A stretch of 49,614 bases of DNA from an uncultured Lachnospiraceae bacterium (GTDB taxonomy: Bacteria; Bacillota; Clostridia; Lachnospirales; Lachnospiraceae): assembly GCA_946631295.1 (NCBI GenBank), contig CAMOZY010000012.1:1-49614 (forward strand), read 5' to 3'. Below the pieces are notes generated by a model. The model saw only the letters and a program-made list of their open reading frames with translations. It was not told the DNA's origin and ran no database searches. Below, one piece after another: positions 8,133 through 16,964 of this stretch. The position numbers and the translations under genes are program-made. Every line of letters begins with the position of its first letter. Position 1 is the first letter of the stretch.

Positions 8133-8238
8133 TCACAGCCCATTGGTGCTGAGAACCTGATTTGTATTGAAAATATGACCTTCAGCGTATAAACTGTATC
8201 TGATATGCCCGAAAAAGCTTTGCAAAGGAGTAAAGTTT

Positions 8239-10365
8239 ATGTCTGAAAATGCAGTATCCGAAAATGTAAACATCGAGGAGATATTCGGCTCTAAAGTCTT
8301 CACCCTCGGCAAAATGAAGGAAAGACTTCCCGAGTCCGTATATGAAGAGATCAGGAACGTGATGCAGCACGGCGGAGAACTTTCCAGAAAATCCGCTGAT
8401 GTTGTTGCAGGAGCGATGAAGGACTGGGCCGTTGAAAACGGTGCAACCCACTTCACACACTGGTTCCATCCTCTTACAGGTATCACGGCTGAAAAGCATG
8501 ATGCATTTGTCACACATCCCGATAATATGGGAAGAATGATAATGGAATTTTCCGGAAAAGAGCTCATTAAGGGTGAGCCCGATGCGTCTTCTTTTCCTTC
8601 AGGAGGATTGAGAGCCACATTCGAAGCAAGAGGTTATACGGTCTGGGATATCACTTCCCCTGCGTTCCTCAAGGAAGATGCTACCGGTGTTATCCTCTGT
8701 ATCCCCACTGCTTTCTGTTCCTATACAGGTGAGGCTCTCGACAAGAAGACTCCCCTTCTTCGTTCCATGGAGGCTGTTTCAGAGCAGGCACTCCGTATCG
8801 TAAGGCTCTTTGGCGATACCAAGGCAACCAAGGTTACTCCCTCTGTAGGACCTGAGCAGGAGTATTTCCTTGTAGACAGGGCAAAGTATCTCAGACGTCC
8901 TGACATGGTTTTTGCAGGAAGAACTCTTTTTGGGGCGCCCGCATACAAGGGTCAGGAAATGGACGATCACTATTTCGGCGCGATAAGAGAAAGAGTCGGA
9001 GCGTTCATGAAGGACCTCAACCTTGAACTCTGGAAACTCGGTGTTACAGCCAAGACCCAGCACAACGAGGTTGCTCCTTCACAGCATGAGCTTGCACCTA
9101 TTTACGAAACTGCCAATATCGCAGTGGACCATAACCAGATAATAATGGAGACCATGAAGAAGGTTGCCGAGCGCAGAGGCCTTCACTGTCTCCTTAATGA
9201 AAAGCCCTATAAGGGTGTTAACGGATCGGGTAAGCACAATAACTGGTCTCTTACAACCGACACGGGTGTCAATCTTCTTGATCCCGGCTATACTCCCGAG
9301 GCTAATGTACAGTTCCTTCTTGTGCTTGCATGTATCCTGAAGGCTGTTGACGAGCATGCTGATCTTCTCAGACAGAGTGCCGGAAATGTAGGAAACGAGC
9401 ACAGACTCGGTGCGGATGAGGCACCTCCTGCGATCATCTCGGTATTCCTCGGCGAACAGCTTGAAGATGTCGTAAGGCAGCTTATTGAAACCGGAGCTGC
9501 GGATCATTCAATCCACGGCGGCAAGCTTAAGACCGGTGTTTCCACACTTTCAGATATCGAGAAGGATGCTACCGACAGAAACCGTACATCACCTTTTGCA
9601 TTCACCGGTAATAAATTCGAGTTCCGTATGGTCGGAAGCTCGGATTCCATTGCGGATGCCAATACCGCTATCAATACGATAGTTGCGGAGGCTTTCTGCG
9701 ATGCTGCCGATGTCATCGAAAAGTCCGATAATTTCGAACTTGCGGTTCATGACCTCATCAAGGAATATCTGACAGATCACGCACGTATTATTTTCTCCGG
9801 AGACGGTTATTCGGAGAACTGGGTAAAGGAAGCTGAAAAGAGAGGCCTTCCCAATATCCGTTCGATGGTCGATGCAGCTTCAGCTCTTACTACTGAAAAG
9901 TCCGTTAAGCTCTTTGAAAGATTCGGCATCTATACAAAGGTTGAGCTTGAATCACGTGAGGAGATCGTATACGAGACATATTCCAAGAGTATCAATATCG
10001 AAGCAAATGCGATGACCGGTATGGCAAGAAAGCTCTATATCCCTGCTGTTGTAAGATATGAGAAGACTCTTGCCGAGACCATCAATGCTGTCAGGGAAGC
10101 AGGCGGAGATATTTCCGCAATGTCCGAGATCCTTTCAGAGATCGGCACCGAGCTTTCAGCAGTTCTTAAGGCTACCGAAGAACTTGAGAAGATCACGGCA
10201 GATGCAAAGGCAATGCCTTACGGCAAGGATCAGTCGGTATGCTACAGAGATAAGGTTGTTCCCGCAATGGCTGCACTCAGAGCACCTGTTGATAAGCTCG
10301 AGACTCTTGTAGATAAGAGGGCATGGCCTGTTCCTACCTACGAAGATCTTATGTTTGAAGTATAA
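8239..10365 (+). CDS. glnN: Glutamine synthetase type III
   Basis: ATP-dependent synthesis of glutamine from glutamate and ammonia; cytosolic multimer. The 708-residue length is typical of GSIII and far above GSI (about 450). Diagnostic parts are FPSGGLRATFEARGYTVWD (about 115-133), VGPEQEYFLVDR, NEVAPSQHELAPIYE and the substrate loop KGVNGSGKHNNWSL near 325-338. AAAGGAG precedes ATG 8239. It is followed 20 bases later by a DUF815 ATPase gene. No clear GlnR or NtcA-type site was recognised in the 106-base upstream gap. Confidence 0.96.
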   Translation: MSENAVSENVNIEEIFGSKVFTLGKMKERLPESVYEEIRNVMQHGGELSRKSADVVAGAMKDWAVENGATHFTHWFHPLTGITAEKHDAFVTHPDNMGRMIMEFSGKELIKGEPDASSFPSGGLRATFEARGYTVWDITSPAFLKEDATGVILCIPTAFCSYTGEALDKKTPLLRSMEAVSEQALRIVRLFGDTKATKVTPSVGPEQEYFLVDRAKYLRRPDMVFAGRTLFGAPAYKGQEMDDHYFGAIRERVGAFMKDLNLELWKLGVTAKTQHNEVAPSQHELAPIYETANIAVDHNQIIMETMKKVAERRGLHCLLNEKPYKGVNGSGKHNNWSLTTDTGVNLLDPGYTPEANVQFLLVLACILKAVDEHADLLRQSAGNVGNEHRLGADEAPPAIISVFLGEQLEDVVRQLIETGAADHSIHGGKLKTGVSTLSDIEKDATDRNRTSPFAFTGNKFEFRMVGSSDSIADANTAINTIVAEAFCDAADVIEKSDNFELAVHDLIKEYLTDHARIIFSGDGYSENWVKEAEKRGLPNIRSMVDAASALTTEKSVKLFERFGIYTKVELESREEIVYETYSKSINIEANAMTGMARKLYIPAVVRYEKTLAETINAVREAGGDISAMSEILSEIGTELSAVLKATEELEKITADAKAMPYGKDQSVCYRDKVVPAMAALRAPVDKLETLVDKRAWPVPTYEDLMFEV

Positions 10366-10385
10366 GACACAATAAGGAGCGCTTT

Positions 10386-11699
10386 ATGGATCGCATCACA
10401 TCCAGATTTCTGATATACGGCGGAATGCCCGAAGATTCCATACTCATGCAGCTTTCCCATGTCTGCAGGACCGTAAGGGGCGGAGAGTATGATCTTGGCG
10501 AGATAACCTCTGTTGTATATGCGCAGGTTAAGCGCATCCTTGAGATATCTACTGATTTTGCATTCGATAAGAACCTCTGGCAGAACTATCTGACATATCT
10601 TCTTGTCACGGCTGAGAATCCTTTTACACTGACTGCGGAAAAGACGGGCGGAAGTGACGGCAGTGTCAATCACTTTGCAAAGAATGATTTTACGGCTTTT
10701 ATCGAGCTGTTCCATTACGATTTTACCTGGCTTGAAGATATTCTTCAGACGGATGTTTTCACTTGCATAACAAATTACAAGGCAATCGAAAAGCCGGCTC
10801 TTATGTATAACGGCAATGTCAGTGAGAAGGTAAGGGCACTCAGCGATAAACTTGCCGCTGCTTCCGATGCTGAGGAATTCTTCAGGATAATCACCGGATT
10901 TTACCGTGATTACGGTGTCGGGATGTTCGGACTTAACAAGGCATTCCGTATCGCTGAAGCACCTGACGGAAGTGTCATATTTAAGCCTGTTGCCAATATG
11001 GAGCATGTTGTTCTTGATGATCTTCACGGATATGAACTTCAGAAGGAAAAGCTCATCAGAAATACCGAAGCATTTGTAGAGGGAAGGAGAGCCAATAATG
11101 TTCTTCTTTTCGGTGACAGCGGAACCGGCAAGTCTACGAGTATCAAGGCTATAGTTAATGAATATTATGACCGCGGCCTCAGGATGATAGAGATTTACAA
11201 GTACCAGTTCAGGAACTTAAGCCAGCTGATCAGCCAGATCAAGAACCGCAATTATAAGTTCATCATCTATATGGACGATCTTTCATTTGAAGAGGATGAG
11301 TCCGAATACAAATTCCTTAAGGCTGTCATTGAGGGCGGTCTTGAGACCAAGCCTGCCAATATCCTGATTTACGCTACTTCAAACAGGCGTCATCTTATCA
11401 GGGAAATGTGGGCAGACAGGGATGATGTGGAGCAGAATGGTGATATCCACAGATCCGATACGATGGAAGAGAAGCTTTCACTTGCCAACAGGTTTGGCGT
11501 GACTATCGGTTACTACAAGCCCGACCGCAAGCTGTATCACGATATTGTCAGGGCACTTGCAGACAGGCACGGTATCGAAATGGCTGACGATAAGCTCTTC
11601 CTTTTGAGCGACCAGTGGGAGATGAGCCACGGCGGAGTATCCGGAAGAACCGCCGGTCAGTTCATAAATCATCTTCTTGCGGATAAACTCCCTGAATGA
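10386..11699 (+). CDS. DUF815 family AAA ATPase
   Basis: 437 residues. The N-terminal half (1-210) is helical and without a recognised motif. The C-terminal half is an AAA-type ATPase with Walker A GDSGTGKS (243-250), Walker B KFIIYMDDLSF (291-301) and sensor-like ILIYATSNRRHLIREM. DUF815 proteins are widespread; their role is unknown. AAGGAG lies 7 bases before the start, and the gene is probably co-transcribed with glnN, so a nitrogen-linked job is possible but only by position. No transporter or sensor domain is present. Confidence 0.85.
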   Translation: MDRITSRFLIYGGMPEDSILMQLSHVCRTVRGGEYDLGEITSVVYAQVKRILEISTDFAFDKNLWQNYLTYLLVTAENPFTLTAEKTGGSDGSVNHFAKNDFTAFIELFHYDFTWLEDILQTDVFTCITNYKAIEKPALMYNGNVSEKVRALSDKLAAASDAEEFFRIITGFYRDYGVGMFGLNKAFRIAEAPDGSVIFKPVANMEHVVLDDLHGYELQKEKLIRNTEAFVEGRRANNVLLFGDSGTGKSTSIKAIVNEYYDRGLRMIEIYKYQFRNLSQLISQIKNRNYKFIIYMDDLSFEEDESEYKFLKAVIEGGLETKPANILIYATSNRRHLIREMWADRDDVEQNGDIHRSDTMEEKLSLANRFGVTIGYYKPDRKLYHDIVRALADRHGIEMADDKLFLLSDQWEMSHGGVSGRTAGQFINHLLADKLPE

Positions 11700-11725
11700 T
11701 TTTTTTTACAAAATAAAAAAAGTTC

Positions 11726-11754
11726 TTGCAAAAACACGATTCATTTATTATAAT
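11726..11754 (+). promoter_or_regulatory. Sigma-A promoter of tRNA-Gln
   Basis: TTGCAA (11726-11731), a 17-base spacer and a consensus TATAAT (11749-11754) end 19 bases before the mature tRNA. Confidence 0.75.
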
Positions 11755-11773
11755 GTGTTTTCGTAATGCAAAT

Positions 11774-11846
11774 AGGGCTATAGCCAAATGGTAAGGCAGC
11801 GGATTCTGATTCCGTCATTTTCAAGGTTCGAGTCCTTGTAGCCCTG
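11774..11846 (+). tRNA. tRNA-Gln, anticodon CTG
   Basis: The sequence folds into a cloverleaf: acceptor AGGGCTA with TAGCCCT, D-arm GCCAAATGGTAAGGC, anticodon stem GCGGA/TCCGT with loop TTCTGAT (anticodon CTG, reading CAG), and T-arm CAAGG-TTCGAGT-CCTTG. The variable loop is about six bases. No CCA is encoded (GCTGG follows), so CCA must be added enzymatically. It closely resembles E. coli tRNA-Gln(CUG). Confidence 0.93.
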
Positions 11847-11850
11847 CTGG

Positions 11851-11882
11851 AAAGCCGAGGACACTTCCCCGGCTTTTTCTTT
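11851..11882 (+). terminator. Rho-independent terminator after tRNA-Gln
   Basis: An AAAGCCG...CGGCTTT stem (with GG/CC extension and a short loop) is followed by TTTCTTT, directly downstream of the tRNA. Confidence 0.8.
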
Positions 11883-11919
11883 ACCCAAAATACCGACGAC
11901 GATATCTTGAGGACGATAC

Positions 11920-13041
11920 ATGGAAAACCAGCCCCTCAATCAGAACGGACAATATAATATGGGTACGCAGCAGCCTGTACAGCCGCCGTTTCAGCCACAG
12001 TATGGCCTGAACATGCAGCAGTATGTTCCTCAGCCCCCTGTGTTTGATAAAAAGGCTCATCGTGCGCTTTTTAGCAGGATAGGTCTCAGTTATTTTCTTT
12101 TCTTTGTGGTAACGACAGCCATTCAGCTTGCAATCAGTGTTGTTATTAAGATCACCGGTTCCGATATTCTGGATAATTACCTTGCACTGATCCTCTTTTC
12201 CATCATCCCGATGTATCTGTTTGCGGCACCGACGACCTGGCTTATGATGAAGAAGATTCCCGTATCGAAGCCGGAACGTACGAAATGGGGCACGGGTGCG
12301 ATCATAGCCGGATTCTTCGTGACCTATTTTGCGATGTATATCGGTAATTTCATCGGAGTGTTTCTGGGAACGATCATCGAAGAACTTCTTCCGTGGGCAA
12401 GAGCGGCAACGAATGAGGTTCAGGATCTTGCTTCGGAAGGTGATATGCTGGTCAACCTTGTGATCATGGTCTTTGTCGGACCCGTTGTGGAGGAACTTCT
12501 TTTCAGGAAACTCCTGATAGACAGAGTCAGGGCTTACGGTGAACTGATCGCAGTGCTTCTGAGCGGTATAATGTTCGGACTTTTCCACGGAAATATCACG
12601 CAGGGTACATATGCCACACTCATAGGACTTGTGCTTGCGTTTGTTTACGTGAAGACCGGTGATATCAGGATTACCATAGGCTATCACATCACGATCAATT
12701 TTATCGGCGGCATAATAGCCGTTCTGGTCAAAAGGTCGGTGGATCTGCAGGGCTTCCTGCAGGCAACTGAGTCCGGAGATGCATCTGAACTGATGATGTA
12801 CTTTGCGCAAAATATGGGCGGTGCGATGATAATGCTCATATATGGGATGTTTGCAATCTGTGCAATGATAGCCGGGCTGGCTCTTCTGATCGTCGCACTT
12901 GTGATGGGCAAGGTGAAATTTGCTCCCGGTCAGATCAGGCTTCCGCGTGGTATGAGATTTTCGACGGTAGCTGTCAATTTTGGAATGATCGCATTTTTTG
13001 CGGTATGTGTGATTGAGATCATCATGTCCTTCTTTTCCTGA
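11920..13041 (+). CDS. CPBP family intramembrane glutamic endopeptidase (CAAX protease-like)
   Basis: 373 residues with a Gln/Pro/Asn-rich cytosolic N-terminus (1-45), then about eight membrane segments. The three family motifs are all present: EELLFRK with E191, E192 and R196; FGLFHGN with H223; and HITIN with H256 and N260, so an active protease is expected. Members act in protein or peptide processing, including bacteriocin self-immunity and regulated intramembrane cleavage; no bacteriocin genes are nearby. It starts just after the tRNA terminator with GAGGAC upstream. Confidence 0.9.
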   Translation: MENQPLNQNGQYNMGTQQPVQPPFQPQYGLNMQQYVPQPPVFDKKAHRALFSRIGLSYFLFFVVTTAIQLAISVVIKITGSDILDNYLALILFSIIPMYLFAAPTTWLMMKKIPVSKPERTKWGTGAIIAGFFVTYFAMYIGNFIGVFLGTIIEELLPWARAATNEVQDLASEGDMLVNLVIMVFVGPVVEELLFRKLLIDRVRAYGELIAVLLSGIMFGLFHGNITQGTYATLIGLVLAFVYVKTGDIRITIGYHITINFIGGIIAVLVKRSVDLQGFLQATESGDASELMMYFAQNMGGAMIMLIYGMFAICAMIAGLALLIVALVMGKVKFAPGQIRLPRGMRFSTVAVNFGMIAFFAVCVIEIIMSFFS

Positions 13042-13060
13042 AGGCATATTGGAGGTATAA

Positions 13061-13762
13061 ATGTACGAATATAGAGTCCGCGTAGGATACAGCCGCGTTG
13101 ATGAGGAAAAAAGACTCAGTATAGCCGGACTTATCGACCTTTTCCAGGATTGTTCAACCTTTCAGTCGGAGGATCTTGGGATAGGATTTGATTACTGCAC
13201 GGAACATGGCTTTTTCTGGGTGGTTAACAGCTGGCAGGTTGAGATAGACAGACTGCCGTCTTTGTGTGAAAATATCAGTGTATTCACATATCCGGTTGAT
13301 TTTAAGGGATTTGTGGGAAAGAGATGCTTTGGCATAAAATCCGGAGATGACATCATTGTCAGATGTTATTCGATCTGGGCGCTTCTAAGCATAGAAGATC
13401 ACAAGCCTGTCAAGATGAACGAGGATATGTTTGCCAGATACAAAACCGAGGAAGCACTTCCCATGGGGAAGATCGTACGTAAGATCGATGTCCCCGAAGG
13501 CGGCAGGATCATGGCTCCCGTCATTATCGAACCTGTGCATCTTGATGCCAACCATCACGTCAATAACGGAAAATATGTCCAGATAGCCGCTGCATACGTT
13601 CCGGAGGGGATGCAGATAAAGGGCTTCAGGGCGATGTACCTTGCACAGGCGTTTCTCGGAGATGAGATGATACCGAGAGTGGTTGATGCACCTGACGGGG
13701 GATGTATCGTTTCACTGGAAAATAAAGAAGGCGCGCCATACGCGGTAATGGAATTCAAATGA
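13061..13762 (+). CDS. Acyl-ACP thioesterase (FatA/FatB-like)
   Basis: 233 residues, double hot-dog fold: N-terminal half MYEYRVRVGYSRVDEEKRLSIAGLIDLFQD, second half with DANHHVNNGKYV, the conserved Asn/His region. It would release free fatty acids from acyl-ACP in the cytosol. The length is normal for bacterial members. TGGAGGT precedes ATG. The stop overlaps the next start (ATGA). Confidence 0.88.
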   Translation: MYEYRVRVGYSRVDEEKRLSIAGLIDLFQDCSTFQSEDLGIGFDYCTEHGFFWVVNSWQVEIDRLPSLCENISVFTYPVDFKGFVGKRCFGIKSGDDIIVRCYSIWALLSIEDHKPVKMNEDMFARYKTEEALPMGKIVRKIDVPEGGRIMAPVIIEPVHLDANHHVNNGKYVQIAAAYVPEGMQIKGFRAMYLAQAFLGDEMIPRVVDAPDGGCIVSLENKEGAPYAVMEFK

Positions 13763-14610
13763 TAAGAACAGGATACAGACAGAAATTAACAGTGGTAAAA
13801 AAGGTGGAATTCGGTGTTTTCCTTGCAGAAGAAGGCTCCGGAGAAACCGCTGAGGAAAGAGTTCTTCTTCCCGGCTCGAGAGTTCCCGAAGGGACGAAGA
13901 TAGGAAGTGAGCTTGAGGTATTCATTTACCGTGATTCCGAGGACAGACAGATTGCCACGCTTTCGGAACCGGCCCTCACAATAGGCGGACTTGCAAAGCT
14001 CAAGGTTGTTCAGGTCACTAAGATCGGTGCTTTCCTTTCATGGGGACTCGAAAAGGACCTGTTCCTCCCTTATGCCCAGCAGACATACAGGGTAAATGAG
14101 GGCGACGAGATCCTTGTTACAATGTATGCCGATAAATCCGACAGACTCTGCGCGAAGATGGATGTGTATAAGAGCCTTGAGGATCATTCTCCTTACAAAA
14201 AAGATGACACGGTTGTCGGAACTCTGTATCTGATAAGTGAAAACTTCGGAGCCTTTGTTGCGGTAGACGATAAGTATTCGGCACTTATCCCCAGGAAGGA
14301 GATGTTCGGTGCGGCGGAAAAGCTTGTTCCCGGACAGAAAGTCACTGCCAGGGTGGCCAAGGTTATGGACGACGGAAGGCTTCAGCTTGCCGTGCGTGAC
14401 AAGGGATATATGCAGAGAAATGAGGATGCAGATCTTATCCTCAAAATGATAGAGGACGCCGGCGGAAAACTTGATTTTTATGACAGGAGCGATCCCGAAC
14501 TTATCAAGGAACGCACCGGAATGAGTAAAAACGAGTTCAAGCGTGCGGTGGGAAAACTTCTCAAGGAAGACAGAATAACAATAGGTGATGGTACCATAAG
14601 CCTGCGCTGA
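13759..14610 (+). CDS. cvfB: CvfB/YitL-like S1 RNA-binding protein
   Basis: 283 residues with tandem S1-like beta-barrels followed by a C-terminal winged helix (about 215-283, ending KNEFKRAVGKLLKEDRITIGDGTISLR). The VTKIGAFLSWGLEKDLFLPYAQQ segment is typical of CvfB. The staphylococcal member affects virulence gene expression and binds RNA. It overlaps the thioesterase stop by 4 bases, so the two are translationally coupled. A direct functional tie between them is unknown. Confidence 0.85.
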   Translation: MIRTGYRQKLTVVKKVEFGVFLAEEGSGETAEERVLLPGSRVPEGTKIGSELEVFIYRDSEDRQIATLSEPALTIGGLAKLKVVQVTKIGAFLSWGLEKDLFLPYAQQTYRVNEGDEILVTMYADKSDRLCAKMDVYKSLEDHSPYKKDDTVVGTLYLISENFGAFVAVDDKYSALIPRKEMFGAAEKLVPGQKVTARVAKVMDDGRLQLAVRDKGYMQRNEDADLILKMIEDAGGKLDFYDRSDPELIKERTGMSKNEFKRAVGKLLKEDRITIGDGTISLR

Positions 14611-14696
14611 TACCATATCTTGCGATTGTTTTGCCATGCAGTGCGTGATAAAATAACTGTATAGATGGGAATGAGTTTTTCTCCCGGGGAGCATTT

Positions 14697-14894
14697 ATGG
14701 ATATGGGTCTTGTGAATATGGCCGTTAATTTCAAACAGGCCACCAATATGAATGACATCAGCACTGCCGTGCTTGCGAAGGCACTCGATACAGGCAGGGA
14801 TATGGGCCAGAATGTTGTGGAAATGCTTGATTCTGCAGCTATGGAAAGAAGCGTAAATCCTGCTGTCGGCAGCAATTTTGACATGTCAGTATAA
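14697..14894 (+). CDS. YjfB family putative motility protein
   Basis: 65 residues beginning MDMGLVNMAVNFKQATNMNDISTAVLAKALDT, with an internal ..GQNVVEMLDSA..ERSVNP.VGSNFD end. This matches the small YjfB family, often found with motility genes and sigma-D control in Bacillus. It has no signal peptide or membrane segment. GGGGAG lies 5-6 bases upstream of ATG. I looked for a sigma-28 promoter: TAAA occurs at 14649 but the expected -10 is poor, so regulation is undecided. It is monocistronic, with a strong terminator after it. Confidence 0.75.
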   Translation: MDMGLVNMAVNFKQATNMNDISTAVLAKALDTGRDMGQNVVEMLDSAAMERSVNPAVGSNFDMSV

Positions 14895-14920
14895 GCAAAA
14901 TATATATAAATATATACCGG

Positions 14921-14955
14921 ATAACACCTCAGTATGGCTGAGGTGTTATTTTTTG
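14921..14955 (+). terminator. Rho-independent terminator after the YjfB gene
   Basis: A perfect 12-bp stem ATAACACCTCAG/CTGAGGTGTTAT around TATGG, followed by five T. The rest of the 211-base gap to 15105 holds the pucR-type gene's promoter. Confidence 0.88.
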
Positions 14956-14977
14956 CCAATTTTTTACAAGATAAATA

Positions 14978-15006
14978 TTGTTTTCTTGTGCATTTTTGGG
15001 TATATT
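14978..15006 (+). promoter_or_regulatory. Probable sigma-A promoter of the PucR-ftsEX operon
   Basis: TTGTTT (14978-14983), 17 bases, TATATT (15001-15006). The leader of about 90 bases has two mutually exclusive inverted repeats, ATTACT/AGTAAT and GCCAT/ATGGC, the latter touching the GGGG ribosome site. Confidence 0.45.
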
Positions 15007-15105
15007 ATTTGTTGGGGTTTTACATAATCTATAGTGTGCGTATGTAAAGATTGCATATTACTGCGCATGCCATTAACTCTATTAGTAATCATGGCGGGGT
15101 AATTT

Positions 15106-16206
15106 ATGATCTCAAATCAGATACTTCAGGCAACATTGGATGGACTAAAAGCGATCGCAAGAGTGGATCTTGCAATTACTGATCCCGATGGCAGAACGGT
15201 GGTTTCCACCGGTGATATTCCCGGCATCTCCAAGGATGCGGGTGAGTTTGCCATGTCCGGTGCGGATTCCCAGGAGATCAAGGGAAATCAGTACTTCAAG
15301 ATATTTGATGATCAGGCTGTCGAATATGTCCTGGCTGTAGCAGGTGCGGGAGAGGATGTCTACACTCTCGGCAAGATGGCTGCATTCCAGGTTCAGAGTC
15401 TGTCGGTTGCTTACAGGGAAAGATTTGACAAGGACAATTTCTTTAAAAACCTGCTGCTTGATAACCTTCTTCTTGTGGATATCTACAGCAGAGCGAAGAA
15501 ACTCCATATCGCAAATGATATCCCCAGAGTCGTGATCCTGACAGAAAGCTCCAATACCAAGGATATCAACATACTTGAAACGGTAAGGAATTTCTGTGCA
15601 TCCCGTCCCAGAGATTTCGTTACTGCGGTTGATGAAACGGATGTTGTGGTTGTTATGGAACTTGAGCAGCCCATGACAAGGCCCGACATGCAGGAGCAGG
15701 AGATCGAGGAGACAACCTCCGGACTCAGAGATGCGCTTGCTGAGGCAGGTGCTGTCGGAATCAAGATCGCATACGGAAGCATTGCATCCGAGATCAAGGA
15801 AGTCAGCCGCTCATACAAGGAAGCAAGGATGGCTGCGGATGTAGGAAGGATCTTCTTTGAGGAAAGAGAAGTCGTATCTTACAGCGGCCTCGGTATAGGA
15901 AGACTCATCTATCAGCTTCCCATTCCTCTCTGCAGACTCTTTATCAAGGAAATCTTCGACGGTAAGGACATCGACGATTTTGACGATGAGATCCTTCCCA
16001 CCATTGATAAGTTCTTCGAAAATTCACTGAATGTTTCGGAGACATCAAGACAGCTGTTCATCCACAGGAACACGCTTGTCTACAGACTGGACAAGATCCA
16101 GAAGACCACAGGCCTCGACCTGAGAGTATTTGACGATGCCATCACGTTCAAGATCGCACTGATGGTCGTTAAGTACATGAAATACATGAAGAAAAACGAG
16201 TTTTAA
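15106..16206 (+). CDS. PucR/CdaR-type transcriptional regulator
   Basis: 366 residues: N-terminal sugar-diacid-recognition-like region (MISNQILQATLDGLKAIARVDLAITDPDGRTVVSTGD), a GGDEF-like middle found in CdaR proteins, and a C-terminal helix-turn-helix (NSLNVSETSRQLFIHRNTLVYRLDKIQKTTGLDLR). Family members respond to small metabolites, but no sugar-acid genes are nearby. It sits 11 bases before ftsE, which suggests it may regulate the wall-hydrolysis operon it heads; that is inference. Confidence 0.85.
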   Translation: MISNQILQATLDGLKAIARVDLAITDPDGRTVVSTGDIPGISKDAGEFAMSGADSQEIKGNQYFKIFDDQAVEYVLAVAGAGEDVYTLGKMAAFQVQSLSVAYRERFDKDNFFKNLLLDNLLLVDIYSRAKKLHIANDIPRVVILTESSNTKDINILETVRNFCASRPRDFVTAVDETDVVVVMELEQPMTRPDMQEQEIEETTSGLRDALAEAGAVGIKIAYGSIASEIKEVSRSYKEARMAADVGRIFFEEREVVSYSGLGIGRLIYQLPIPLCRLFIKEIFDGKDIDDFDDEILPTIDKFFENSLNVSETSRQLFIHRNTLVYRLDKIQKTTGLDLRVFDDAITFKIALMVVKYMKYMKKNEF

Positions 16207-16217
16207 GGAATATTTTC

Positions 16218-16964
16218 ATGACCAGAAGAGAAAAGATAAAAGCCGCCCGTGATGAGTTCATCGAAGAAAACGGCATCATCTTCCTTGATGATGTAAGCAT
16301 GAATTATCCTGAAAAAGGAAATCCTGCAGTCAAGGACGTTACACTTCGTATCAACAAGGGTGAGTTTGTATTCATCGTAGGAGACAGCGGATCCGGTAAA
16401 TCAACTCTGCTCAAGCTCCTCTTAAGAGAGATAGTTCCAACAGGCGGAGATGTTTTTGTATCGGGACAGAACACGAGAAAGCTCCGTCATTCCCAGATTC
16501 CGAAATTCAGAAGAAACCTCGGCGTCGTTTTCCAGGATTTCAGACTTCTCAAGGACAGAAATGTATATGAGAACGTTGCCTTTGCGCAGCGTATCATTGA
16601 AGTGCCCTCAAGGGAAATGAGACGTAATGTTCCCAGCATTCTTGCAATGGTAGGCCTTGCCGGAAAATATAAGGCAAACGTTAGGAAGCTTTCCGGAGGT
16701 GAACAGCAGAGAGTTGCTCTTGCAAGGGCTCTTGTCAATAAGCCTGCAATCCTTCTTGCGGACGAGCCTACGGGAAATCTCGATCCCAATAACGCATGGG
16801 ATATCATGGATCTTCTTGCGGAGATCAATGAGCAGGGAACGACCGTCGTTGTCGTTACGCACAGTCCCACCATCGTCAACTCCATGAAAAAGAGAGTTGT
16901 TACGATGAAGCTGGGTGAGATAATCAGCGATGAGCAGGAAGGGGAGTACTTAAATGAAGATTAG
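16218..16964 (+). CDS. ftsE: Cell division ATP-binding protein FtsE
   Basis: ABC ATPase of 248 residues that, with FtsX, drives wall hydrolases at the septum or side wall. Walker A GDSGSGKS is at 55-62, Q-loop in VVFQDFRLL, signature LSGGEQQ, Walker B ILLADEPTGNLD, H-loop VTHS. It has an N-terminal extension of about 20 residues before the usual FtsE start. The 3' end overlaps ftsX by 11 bases. Confidence 0.95.
   Translation: MTRREKIKAARDEFIEENGIIFLDDVSMNYPEKGNPAVKDVTLRINKGEFVFIVGDSGSGKSTLLKLLLREIVPTGGDVFVSGQNTRKLRHSQIPKFRRNLGVVFQDFRLLKDRNVYENVAFAQRIIEVPSREMRRNVPSILAMVGLAGKYKANVRKLSGGEQQRVALARALVNKPAILLADEPTGNLDPNNAWDIMDLLAEINEQGTTVVVVTHSPTIVNSMKKRVVTMKLGEIISDEQEGEYLNED

Noticed and set aside
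8162..8193. Promoter before glnN (TTGAAA or TTGTAT with TATAAA)
   Set aside because: Spacers are 15 and 20 bases, outside the usual range; not strong enough to list.
11881..13047. Open frame of 388 codons on the minus strand opposite the CPBP protease gene
   Set aside because: Composition (His, Lys, Arg, Cys-rich) is typical of an antisense shadow, no ribosome site or domain is seen, and the plus-strand gene has all protease motifs.
14649..14675. Possible sigma-28 promoter before the YjfB gene (TAAA at 14649)
   Set aside because: The -10 region (GGGAATGA) matches the consensus too poorly to support.
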